A DNA stretch of 64,000 nucleotides, taken from NCBI GenBank assembly GCA_037043455.1, contig JAWPHD010011487.1, positions 19,467 through 83,466 on the forward strand, in the 5' to 3' direction. The notes beneath the pieces are model-generated. The model did not search any database. It saw only the letters and a list, made by a program, of their open reading frames with translations, and was not told where the DNA came from. The stretch is from Cyrtodaria siliqua. Its lineage: Eukaryota; Mollusca; Bivalvia; Adapedonta; Hiatellidae. A program made the translations under genes and the position numbers. This document shows, one piece after another, positions 10,181 through 18,990 of the stretch. Position 1 is the first letter of the stretch, and the number at the start of each line of letters is the position of its first letter.

Positions 10181-10515
10181 ACGGTGCGGGAATATGAATG
10201 ATCTGGTTCTGGAGTGGAGGTTGGTTCTGGAGTGGAGGTATCTGGTTTTCGGGCCCTTTTTTCGGAAGGTTGGGGTTTCGTTGTGGAAGGAGTTGCGCTT
10301 GGATGTATTTTTTGTATTTTTTCTGTTCTTGTTTTTTTCATAGAGCCGGTACAGTTTGATTCTTCTAATTTGCGTTTAATTTTAATTTTGCTGGCTAATA
10401 TTATCCCCCTCGACTTTCGCTTTTCAGACGCCCTTGGGGACATTTGTAGACTCGTCTCCACTCGGCTTCCATACGGAATAGGACACCCAACAGCATTGCA
10501 CAGTTTACGTATCGA
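10174..10515 (-). CDS. Lys/Arg- and Pro/Thr-rich open frame of unknown function
   Basis: The minus strand is open through this interval, which lies between two copies of the same MITE-like repeat. Its N-terminal part reads 'LCNAVGCPIPYGSR', the middle 'KIKIKRKLEESNC' and 'SMKKTRTEKIQK', and the C-terminal part is a low-complexity 'TSTPEPTSTPEP' stretch from a duplicated GGTTCTGGAGTGGA motif. A basic, disordered segment like this could be the tail of a nuclear or DNA-binding protein, but no family is recognised and no ATG start is present. It may equally be chance coding. Confidence 0.2.
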   Translation of the reverse strand, partial: SIRKLCNAVGCPIPYGSRVETSLQMSPRASEKRKSRGIILASKIKIKRKLEESNCTGSMKKTRTEKIQKIHPSATPSTTKPQPSEKRARKPDTSTPEPTSTPEPDHSYSRTVL

Positions 10516-10524
10516 TTCACCTGG

Positions 10525-10650
10525 GCCCTGTTTTATTAAACGTCTGACGATAAGTCTTAAATTTTAAAATCGTTCACTTTGTTTACATAAGCATTTAATG
10601 CAGACAGTTGTGTGCGACGTAGTGCAGAAATATCACATGTTTAAGACAAG
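10525..10650 (+). mobile_element. MITE-like repeat, copy 2 (partial)
   Basis: Directly repeats the 9966-10090 segment 558 bp downstream, from GGGCCCTGTTTTATTAAACG through the TTTTAAAATCGTTCAC block and 'AATATCACATG', with about 15 percent difference by eye. It ends next to ACAAGAGG, the start of the following repeat. Confidence 0.55.
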
Positions 10651-11370
10651 AGGCCCAAGAGGGCCTGCGGACACTCTACTGGCTAAAACGGCTCTTATAT
10701 CAACGGTTGTCGACATAAAATTTCTATCAGTACTTCTTTTAAAACGGCTAGGATGGCCTTAGATCGCTCACCTGGTAAACATGGGCAACAAGTCTGCTGT
10801 TATTATTATTATTATTGCTGGGGGTTATATTAACATTCTAAATAAATTTGGTAAAGATCAGATAAAAAATGAAGTAACTACAGATTTAAAAAAGAAAAAT
10901 ACAATATAGCATTTTTCAACAAATCAAAGGCCATAACTCTGTCGTTACAAACACGATCTAGCTGGTTTTTGAACTTGTCTAAGGTTTCATTCATATACCG
11001 TGCTTTGCACAACTAGACATCCTACTGAGGCTTCCTGCCAAATTTCGTAGAAATCCAACAAGCCGTTTAGGAGGAGTAGCGCCGACAAGAAATTTTAGGT
11101 AAAAATGTCAAAGGGCCATAACTCGGTCAAAATTCTAACGAACTGGAACAAAAGCGCGATATGCACAACTGGACATCTTACCGATGCTTCCTGCCAAGTT
11201 TCTCGAAATGCAACAAAGCGTTTAGGAAGGAGTAGCGCCAACAAGAAAGTTAAAGTAAAAATGTCAAGTAGGTAACTCCATCAAAAATCAACGAACCGGG
11301 AAAAAACGCAATAGGCACAACTAGTAGTCATAGCAATGCTTCCTGCTAAGTTTCGTCAAATCCAACATGG
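10646..11370 (+). repeat. ACAAGAGG repeat with three ~170-bp internal units
   Basis: Starts ACAAGAGGCCCAAGAGGGCC, with GATGGCCTTAGATCGCTCAC soon after. Internal units recur near 10928 (GGCCATAACTCTGTC), 11107 (GGCCATAACTCGGTC) and 11267 (GTAACTCCATC), each with a GCTTCCTGCCAA phrase and a GGAGTAGCGCC phrase. The layout parallels the 5659-6773 element, which also opens ACAAGAGG and carries an AGTAGTCGCTAC phrase at the same place. Non-coding; an (ATT)n run lies at 10800. Confidence 0.6.
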
Positions 11371-11644
11371 AGATAACAAAAAAAAACACAATTTTTAAAA
11401 AAAAAAAAAAATGAAAAAAAAAAATGGATTAAAATATGAAAAAATAAATAAGGCGAGCTATTGTTTTTCCCACTAGCTCCAATTTATTTTTGCAATCAAG
11501 TTGCGGTTCGTTTTGCGTACGTTTCTTTTGGTTCGCCTGAAGGACCGAAAAAATTAATAAACCATTGCATTGTGCACGATAATTTTTCCTCTTCCGTTTC
11601 CGGTTTTTCAATAAAAGTCACAAAATTTACTTCTCAGCGTGTAA
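11371..11644. other. A-rich stretch and probable 5' side of the DIRS element
   Basis: A long A-rich run covers about 11378-11450. The following ~190 bp is in the position of the retrotransposon leader, but no terminal repeat pairing with the 3' side was recognised. Confidence 0.35.
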
Positions 11645-12749
11645 TTGAACAAACATCCTCGTATATCCAGCCAATTTTTGAGCGACACGTCGGGAAGAGG
11701 TGCCACACGCAAGGACGCAAGACGTGTGAAAAGAAAAAGTGGGGCTGAAACGCAGTTGACTGTAAAGAAACAAAAAACGGGAACAACTACGAGGTCGTCT
11801 GAAGCTTTTAAAAGAGGAAAACAGCAAAGCGAAGGAAACCAGCAAAGAGACGAGGTTAAGCGAGGACCCCCAAACAGACGATGGCGAGTACGAGCGAGTG
11901 ACTTTATTTGGCGAGGAGTCGTTAGATAAGCAAACAAAACGAGGTGACGTATCAGGGTCGCTGGCGGTTGAGAATTATTTCAATATTGACAACATATTAA
12001 AAGAATACAACCAGGGGGCAGATGACAGTATCATTAAATGCAGTAATGACGATGTTTTTAAAACGAAAGATATGGGCCAATGAGCATATTAATTTGGCCC
12101 TTTTATTGAAGGGCAATGCTGACCTCCACGATATCTGTTCGGGGGGAGGGGGGGGGGGGGGAGGGGGGTATTGCACGTCAATCCGGTTGATGGGTATTTG
12201 GACACGAGACCAAAGCAAATTAAAGATAAAATTAACAATCTGGACCAATGGACCGATGCTTTTCTGATTTTTATGAGTATTTATTTGACCAAATTTCCTG
12301 ATAAGGTATTTGAGCTTATACAATATATGGCACTGATACGTGAAACGGCCATTAAAAACCCACATGCGTGGTTACAGTACGATGATCAGTTTCGTATGCG
12401 CCAGTCAAATGTATTGCAGAATTGGGGTAAATTAAATTCCGAGCTGTATGTTCGAGTGAGGATGACACCAAATAGTGGTGCGTATACACAAAACCCACCC
12501 AGGCCCGTGTCTCAGTTTTCTCAAAGGGACATAACTCGTCCCTGTCGGGATTTCAATAAGGGCTTTTGTAAATTTGCCAGATGTTGGTATAGAAATTCAT
12601 GTGAGCTATGTGGTAGTTTCCAGCACGGCATGTTTAGGTGTCTGAATAGAAATAATTCAAACCAGTCATTTCATTCCTTTCGAGGGAATCAAAATAATAG
12701 AGGAGGCAGAGGTTCCTATGCAGAAAGGGGTGGTCACGAATTTGAATGA
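11645..12749 (+). pseudogene. gag: DIRS gag-like ORF with CCCH-type finger, interrupted
   Basis: The N-terminal part is basic ('RRVKRKSGAE'). The conserved middle at about 12171-12480 carries 'LDQWTDAFLIFMSIY' and 'WLQYDDQFRMR', phrases typical of DIRS-element gag-like proteins. The C-terminal finger is 'CRDFNKGFCKFARCWY' followed by 'CELCGSFQHGMFRC', then an Asn/Gly/Arg-rich tail, consistent with RNA binding. Stops end the frames near 11930 and 12083, and a G run around 12140-12168 splits the coding region. The RT frame overlaps its 3' end. Domain assignment is by pattern only. Confidence 0.7.
12138..12170 (+). repeat. G homopolymer tract inside gag
   Basis: A run of nearly uninterrupted G with two A breaks replaces coding sequence between 'CNADLHDIC'-side codons and the 'NPVDGYLDT' side. 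In one frame it simply adds poly-glycine. It is likely post-insertion expansion; such runs are also prone to assembly error. Confidence 0.7.
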
Positions 12750-14337
12750 AGAAAATGCGTCCAATTTATACTGTTTAGGCAGATCTCCCATTAATGTCAT
12801 TGAACTTAAGAAAGAATTAGCAACATACCCAAACAAAGAGGTTGCCATGGAACTGGCATATGGGTTTGAATTTGGCTTTCCTCTGCATTATGTAGGTTTA
12901 AAGTTACCAGTGGAAGCAAATAACTTAAAGTCTGTGATAAAACATCCCCTTGTTGCCAACGAGAAAATTCAAAATGAATTGAAACATGGTAACATTTATG
13001 GTCCATTTGTTGATAGAATTCACAATTTGAGAATTTCACCATTGGGGTTGGTACCAAAGAAAAATCCGGGTGAATTTCGATTGATACATCATCTTTCTTA
13101 TCCCGATGGTAGTTCTGTGAATGATTCAATAGACCCTGATTTGTGCTCAGTCCAGTATACAAGCTTTGATGAGGCTGTCCATATGGTACAGGATGCTGGT
13201 GTTGGTTGTTTGATGGGAAAAGCTGATATTAAATCGGCATTTCGTCTACTTCCGGTCTCGCCGTCCGATTTTGATCATATTGTTTTAAGTTTGACGGTTT
13301 TTATTATTTTGACAAATGTATGGCTATGGGGTGTTCCATAAGTTGTGCCACTTTTGAAAAGTTTTCAACTTTTATTGAATTTTTGGTTAGACAAAAAACA
13401 CCATGTGGGGATTTGGAACATTATGTAGATGATTTCCTTTTTGCTGGGAAACGGTCTACCAGTGACTGCTTTATCATTATGCAGGTATTCTTCGATTGTT
13501 GTAAACAATTGGGAATTCCAACTGCAGATGAAAAAACAGAGTGGCCAAAAACAGTTATAGTTTTCTTGGGTCTTGAATTGGACTCAATTGAGATGGTAGT
13601 GCGGATGCCGATGGATAAACTAAATGAAATCAAATTGAAGATTGCTGAAGTCTTGACAAAGAATAAAATCACATTAAGAGTTATGCAGCAATTAATAGGT
13701 GTACTGAATTTTGCAGCTAGGGCCATTTTACCTGGTAGACCATTTCTGAGAAGGTTAATAAATGCAACAAGGGATCTGACAAAGCCATACCTCATTTGAG
13801 AATAACTCATAGCTTGAAACAGGTTTTGCATATGTGGTTGACATTTTGTGACAAATTCAACGGTGTCTCCTTTTTTCATAATCGTTTTTGGGTTAGCAAT
13901 GAAGATGTTGAATTATACACCGGTAGTGACTATGGACTTATGGTGTATGGCCGGACACTTGGCATACCATGGGGTTGACTGATGCTATTACTATTTTGGA
14001 AACATTTCCCATATTGGTGAGCATAGTCATTTGGGGCGATATTTTGAGAAATAAGAAAATACTTTTTCACTGTGATAATCAATCGGTAGTTTACATGTTA
14101 AACTCAATGACGTCAAAATCTGATAGGGTAATGGTCCTTGTCAGAGCATTAGCATTGCAGTGTTTGCATTATAATATTGTGCTGAAGGCAAGGCACATAA
14201 GTGGAAAGACAAATGTGTTAACAGATGCTTTATCTCGTTTGCAGGTAGAAAAGTTCCGTCAGTTGGCCCCATGCGCGGAGAAAAATCCAGAAGGGGTTCC
14301 GACCCATCTCTGGAATTTATTCGAGCAGGATCAGTGA
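12718..14337 (+). pseudogene. pol: DIRS reverse transcriptase and RNase H, frameshifted
   Basis: RT signatures appear in order: 'ISPLGLVPKKNPGEFRLIHH' (fingers), 'GKADIKSAFRLLPV' (motif A Asp), 'GCSISCATFEKF', and 'EHYVDDFLFAGKR' (motif C, YVDD). Then come the thumb 'VIVFLGLELDS' and a DIRS-typical 'QLIGVLNFAARAILPGRPFL' stretch. RNase H follows: 'ELYTGSDYGLMVYG', then 'LFHCDNQSVVYML' (catalytic Asp) and 'ARHISGKTNVLTDALSR'. Frame changes occur near 13300, at a stop near 13797 and near 13970. RT and RNase H would copy the element RNA into DNA; this copy is inactive. Confidence 0.85.
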
Positions 14338-15224
14338 AACTATTGGCTGCTAGTATTTCTGAAAACACTAAAGTAGTTTACTCAAAAGCTTTGAAGAATT
14401 TCAATGAGTTTCGGTGTTTGTATCAGTTGAGTAATACATGGCCAGTTCCTGTTTCTCATATCGCGTGGTTTATATCATATTGTTTTGAAAAAGGTTACTC
14501 ACCTGCTTCTGTGAGAACTTATATTTCTGCTATTGGTTATATGCATAAAGTAAGATATATCCCAGATAGCTCTACATCATTCGTCATTAAGAAGATGCTT
14601 GAGGGATTTATAAGGATAAAGGGCAGAAAAGATGTTAGAGCGCCAATCACACATGAGATTTTTATAAAAATAGGTGAAGCTCTACCTGTTGTTTGTTATA
14701 GTCAGTATGAGGCTATTTTATTTAGAGCTGTGTATAGTTTGGCTTATTTTGGTTTATTCCGTATAGGTGAGTTAGTGTACACGGATGAGAGACAAGCTGA
14801 TTATGCTTTGAATTATGATGATGTCAGCATTGTTGAAGATTTGTCCTCTTGTGTCATTCGCTTGCGTAAATAAAAAAATAATCAGAGTGGCAAGCCAATT
14901 TTTCTGTGCATTAAAGCTGAGTCTCAGATCAGTAGTTGTCCGGTGCATTCTCTAGATAACTTTATGAAGATAAGACCAGCCCAGTCTGGTCTTTAATTTC
15001 GGCATGTAAATGGAAAGCCTTTAACTAGGAATCAGTTCAGCGCCGTTTTGTCCAGGTCAGTAAGTCATGTGGGTTTGTCTGTCAGTAGATTTAAGAGTCA
15101 TTCTTTTCGAATAGGTCGTGCAACTAGTTTGTCCATGGCAGGAGTTTCATGTGATACGATTAAGGCATTGGGTAGATGGAAGTCAAATGCCTACATAAAA
15201 TATATCAGAATGGATATAGCTTGA
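14271..15224 (+). pseudogene. DIRS tyrosine recombinase, one frameshift
   Basis: The N-terminal SAM-like part carries 'NTKVVYSKALKNFNEF', 'ISYCFEKGYSPASVRTYISA' and 'GFIRIKGRKDVRAPIT'. The catalytic domain has the first Arg in 'YFGLFRIGEL' (near 14755), the HxxR box in 'SHSFRIGRAT' (about 15098-15127) and a nucleophile Tyr candidate in 'NAYIKYIRM' just before the stop at 15222. A stop at 14871 and a frame change split the two halves. Such enzymes insert circular DNA copies without the DDE chemistry of LTR integrases. The start overlaps the end of the RNase H frame. Confidence 0.85.
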
Positions 15225-15297
15225 TTTAGGTTTCTTCATGGATTGGTTAGGTTCAATAAGTAACGTGCCAGTCAAGGCAACTATCTTGTTTTTTTCA

Positions 15298-15378
15298 GAT
15301 ATTTGGATTGTTGGCGACTCGTTAGTTTACTGGGCTGGCAAACGAGCAGAGAGAAGGGGAAGAAAACGTCCTGGATGA
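15298..15378 (+). pseudogene. Truncated SGNH-hydrolase-like ORF start
   Basis: Twenty-six codons read 'DIWIVGDSLVYWAGKRA', then basic residues to a stop. The GDS motif is the block-I nucleophile motif of SGNH/GDSL hydrolases. A pyrimidine-rich 'TTTTTTTCAG' lies directly upstream and may be a splice acceptor. Its position right after the recombinase matches the extra hydrolase ORF reported for some Ngaro-like elements (recalled, not searched). The rest of the domain is missing; sequence departs just before the tandem duplication. Confidence 0.5.
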
Positions 15379-16264
15379 ATACCTGCCCTTGAGGGTTTGG
15401 TCTCTGAGAATTTTCCAAGTTGTGGTTGGTGTGTCATGGTCCATGTCCAGTGGTGCAGCAGCTGGGAGTATTGGATCTGAGTACGCCATTTCTTCTTCCT
15501 CGATTGTCGGTCTAATATAACGAACATTAATATCCACTTGTTTCTCACTATACTTATCTTTAGAGATTTTAGGAGCAAAAGAATGGCCCTTCTTGAAACC
15601 TGCCTCACGTATTTTTCGATCCTTTCATGAAATTGTTGGTATAAAAATATAACTTTCTTGTAAGAAATACAGCTAAAGAATGATTCTGATCATAATTTTG
15701 AGTTGCATATGACTGGTGGACCAAGTATCTGAGGCTGGTCCCAGCAGGGTGCTTCCATCTGACCACATGGTGCCACATTAGCCATCCATCCATTACAATG
15801 GTGATAATACTAGCAAGTGTTTCCCTTGCTTTATGAAACAGGTATGATATTATTTAAGTCTGCCAGCAGGGAAATAACAAGCGTCCATCAATAATATGCC
15901 ATTTATATTGCCTAATAATGCTGCCTTGTTTGTTAGAGAGTATAACCTGGCGGGAATATCTTTCTTTACACTGATCCGTTTTTATAAGCTGACAATAGGG
16001 TAAGAGTGAGGTTTGGTACACCCTAGAACCTGGGTTAAACCCACCCCCGGCCTTTTTTACCACTAACCGTTCCAAGGCGGTAGCCCTATTGTCAACCCTA
16101 TACTGTTGGCATATCTAGCTTTTGTTTATCTTTGTAATTATTGTTTGTTTCTATGCGTGTTTTTGGTTGACTGTTGTCCTTGAATGCTATATTTCCTGGT
16201 CGACTTGTATAATTACTTCTTCAAATCGTTATAGCCATTTCAAATTTCCAGCGATTTTCTCAAA

Positions 16265-16384
16265 ATGAAGAACATACCTGTTGTAGGAGGCCATGGTGTC
16301 CGCGCCGGCCATGCTGTCCGCAGATACTATGGCCTTGGCGTAGGAGGCCTTGGTGTCCGCAAGGCCATTGTGTCCGCGTTATAA
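16265..16384 (+). CDS. Small Gly/Tyr-rich repeat ORF (39 aa), unit 1
   Basis: An ATG opens a 39-residue frame with regular glycine repeats: 'VVGGHGVRAGHAVRRYYG', then 'LGVGGLGVRKAIVSAL' and a stop. The periodic G-x-G-V-R and YYG content resembles low-complexity structural proteins of molluscs (shell or byssus type) in style only; no family is recognised. An inverted counterpart on the minus strand (about 17003-17092) reads 'TGHGVRGYYGLGVGGHGVRK', so the same coding repeat survives on both arms. The underlying DNA motif is GGCCATGGTGTCCGC in tandem. It could be an exon fragment carried by an inverted-repeat element, or repeat translation without function. Confidence 0.3.
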   Translation: MKNIPVVGGHGVRAGHAVRRYYGLGVGGLGVRKAIVSAL

Positions 16385-16394
16385 TACCACATTC

Positions 16395-16664
16395 CCCTTT
16401 CTCTGGGGCGGCTCTAAATAACCTATAGTGTGTTGATGCTCCGTTAAACAAGAATCAATTCAATTCAGTTTCCTTATTTCGTCATTATTTCATCACTCAG
16501 TAAGTTATAATACAACTTTCCACACACCCTGAGGCGGTTCTAAATAACCTATAATGTGTTGATGAGCCGTTAAACAATATTCAATTCAATTCAATTCAAT
16601 TTTCCCCAATCAATAAGTTATAATACCGCCTTAAATTTCTCTGAGGCGGCTCTAAATAACCTAT
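16395..16664 (+). repeat. Tandem SINE family B 3' tails, unit 1
   Basis: Three successive blocks carry GGCGGCTCTAAATAACCTAT followed by GTGTTGATG...CCGTTAAACAA, the second ending in (TTCAA)n at about 16580-16600. The same tail ends the full-length-like copies near 53900 and 56240, identifying it as the 3' end of one SINE family. Confidence 0.7.
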
Positions 16665-16667
16665 AAT

Positions 16668-16880
16668 GTGTAGGTAGCGCCGTGGTGTAATGCGGCTTAG
16701 TAACCCAGGGATTGCGCGTTCAATCCCAGCCAGGACCGAATTTGGGTTAATTATCGAAATATTTCCAGAAGTATTTCGTACCTTACAGTCCTTCGGATGA
16801 GACTTTAAACCGAGGTCTGCTCGCTAAAATGCTTAATGCAATACAGCGAGGATAAATACATGCTTATACACACAAACAAA
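16668..16880 (+). mobile_element. tRNA-derived SINE, family C, unit 1
   Basis: The head reads GCGCCGTGGTGTAATGCGG (A-box like), then GCGTTCAATCCCAGCCAGG (B box). The body contains CAGTCCTTCGGATGAGACTT and TAAACCGAGGTCTGCTCGC, a phrase resembling conserved SINE core sequences found across metazoans. It ends near AATACATGCTTATACACACA. A second identical copy lies at 18349-18561 in unit 2. Confidence 0.7.
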
Positions 16881-17114
16881 CCTATAATATTAAACAATTG
16901 TTAAACAAGCAATTTACTCATTCATTCATTATGCCTCCACCCAATACGTTATAATACTGATCAATACCATCTTACATTCGATCACATAACTTTGAGACGC
17001 CCACTGCGGACACAGTGGCCTTGCGGACACCATGGCCTCCTACGCCTAGACCATAGTATCCGCGGACACCATGGCCGGTGTAACGAAGTAAAGTGACCCC
17101 CATAGAATAACGAC

Positions 17115-18795
17115 TCATGGTCCATGTCCAGTGGTGCAGCAGCTGGGAGTATTGGATCTGAGTACGCCATTTCTTCTTCCTCGATTGTCGGTCTAATATA
17201 ACGAACATTAATATCCACTTGTTTCTCACTATACTTATCTTTAGAGATTTTAGGAGCAAAAGAATGGCCCTTCTTGAAACCTGCCTCACGTATTTTTCGA
17301 TCCTTTCATGAAATTGTTGGTATAAAAATATAACTTTCTTGTAAGAAATACAGCTAAAGAATGATTCTGATCATAATTTTGAGTTGCATATGACTGGTGG
17401 ACCAAGTATCTGAGGCTGGTCCCAGCAGGGTGCTTCCATCTGACCACATGGTGCCACATTAGCCATCCATCCATTACAATGGTGATAATACTAGCAAGTG
17501 TTTCCCTTGCTTTATGAAACAGGTATGATATTATTTAAGTCTGCCAGCAGGGAAATAACAAGCGTCCATCAATAATATGCCATTTATATTGCCTAATAAT
17601 GCTGCCTTGTTTGTTAGAGAGTATAACCTGGCGGGAATATCTTTCTTTACACTGATCCGTTTTTATAAGCTGACAATAGGGTAAGAGTGAGGTTTGGTAC
17701 ACCCTAGAACCTGGGTTAAACCCACCCCCGGCCTTTTTTACCACTAACCGTTCCAAGGCGGTAGCCCTATTGTCAACCCTATACTGTTGGCATATCTAGC
17801 TTTTGTTTATCTTTGTAATTATTGTTTGTTTCTATGCGTGTTTTTGGTTGACTGTTGTCCTTGAATGCTATATTTCCTGGTCGACTTGTATAATTACTTC
17901 TTCAAATCGTTATAGCCATTTCAAATTTCCAGCGATTTTCTCAAAATGAAGAACATACCTGTTGTAGGAGGCCATGGTGTCCGCGCCGGCCATGCTGTCC
18001 GCAGATACTATGGCCTTGGCGTAGGAGGCCTTGGTGTCCGCAAGGCCATTGTGTCCGCGTTATAATACCACATTCCCCTTTCTCTGGGGCGGCTCTAAAT
18101 AACCTATAGTGTGTTGATGCTCCGTTAAACAAGAATCAATTCAATTCAGTTTCCTTATTTCGTCATTATTTCATCACTCAGTAAGTTATAATACAACTTT
18201 CCACACACCCTGAGGCGGTTCTAAATAACCTATAATGTGTTGATGAGCCGTTAAACAATATTCAATTCAATTCAATTCAATTTTCCCCAATCAATAAGTT
18301 ATAATACCGCCTTAAATTTCTCTGAGGCGGCTCTAAATAACCTATAATGTGTAGGTAGCGCCGTGGTGTAATGCGGCTTAGTAACCCAGGGATTGCGCGT
18401 TCAATCCCAGCCAGGACCGAATTTGGGTTAATTATCGAAATATTTCCAGAAGTATTTCGTACCTTACAGTCCTTCGGATGAGACTTTAAACCGAGGTCTG
18501 CTCGCTAAAATGCTTAATGCAATACAGCGAGGATAAATACATGCTTATACACACAAACAAACCTATAATATTAAACAATTGTTAAACAAGCAATTTACTC
18601 ATTCATTCATTATGCCTCCACCCAATACGTTATAATACTGATCAATACCATCTTACATTCGATCACATAACTTTGAGACGCCCACTGCGGACACAGTGGC
18701 CTTGCGGACACCATGGCCTCCTACGCCTAGACCATAGTATCCGCGGACACCATGGCCGGTGTAACGAAGTAAAGTGACCCCCATAGAATAACGAC
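17115..18795 (+). repeat. 1681-bp tandem duplication, unit 2
   Basis: Repeats 15434-17114 with the same order: SINE family B tails (18076-18345), SINE family C (18349-18561), Gly/Tyr-rich ORF (17946-18065) and its inverted partner (18684-18757). It continues past the duplication end into a CCCCGGTCATTATT repeat, whereas unit 1 continues into unit 2. Confidence 0.9.
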
Positions 18796-18990
18796 TCCCC
18801 GGTCATTATTCTTTAAAAAATAGTGACCCCCGGTCATAATATTATGACCCCCCACGCGAAGTAAAATGACCCCTCGCGAAGAATTGTGACCCCATAGAAT
18901 AACGACCCCCGGTCATTATTTTTTAAAGAAAAGTGACCCCCGGCCGGTCATAATATAATGACTCCACTACGCGAAGTTTAATGACGATTC
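18760..18990 (+). repeat. GTGACCCCCGGTCATAAT-type short repeat array
   Basis: Blocks such as AGTGACCCCCGGTCATAAT, ACGCGAAGTAAAATGACCCC and CCATAGAATAACGACCCCCG recur two or three times. GACCCCCGGTCA-type phrases are partly palindromic. No gene. The array bridges unit 2 and the palindromic satellite. Confidence 0.7.

Larger units (their letters stand above)
11645..15378 (+). mobile_element. DIRS-type tyrosine-recombinase retrotransposon, decayed
   Basis: Four coding blocks occur in DIRS order: gag-like with a Cys-rich finger, reverse transcriptase with YVDD, RNase H, and a tyrosine recombinase in place of an integrase. A fifth, truncated ORF resembles the start of an SGNH hydrolase, an accessory reported for some Ngaro/DIRS-like elements. 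Several frameshifts and stops mean this copy cannot encode full proteins. The 3' side is cut at the start of the 1681-bp tandem duplication (15434). The split direct or inverted termini expected of this order were not identified. Confidence 0.85.
16306..17076. mobile_element. Inverted-repeat pair enclosing SINE tails, unit 1
   Basis: About 70 bp at 16306-16377 is the reverse complement, at about 90 percent by eye, of 17003-17076. The arms share ATACTATGG, GGCGTAGGAGGCC and TGGTGTCCGCAAGGCCA. Between them lie three SINE-type tails and one complete SINE. The arrangement suggests a non-autonomous TIR element that received SINEs, or an inverted duplication. Duplicated as a whole at 17987-18757. 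Confidence 0.55.
15434..17114 (+). repeat. 1681-bp tandem duplication, unit 1
   Basis: The same sequence starts again at 17115 (TCATGGTCCATGTCCAGTGG) and runs, apparently without difference, to 18795. The three ORFs compared between units (at 15605, 15854 and 16260) translate identically in both. The unit contains SINE 3' tails, a complete tRNA-headed SINE and an inverted pair of glycine/tyrosine-rich coding blocks. Near-identity means either a very recent duplication or an assembly artefact. Confidence 0.9.
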
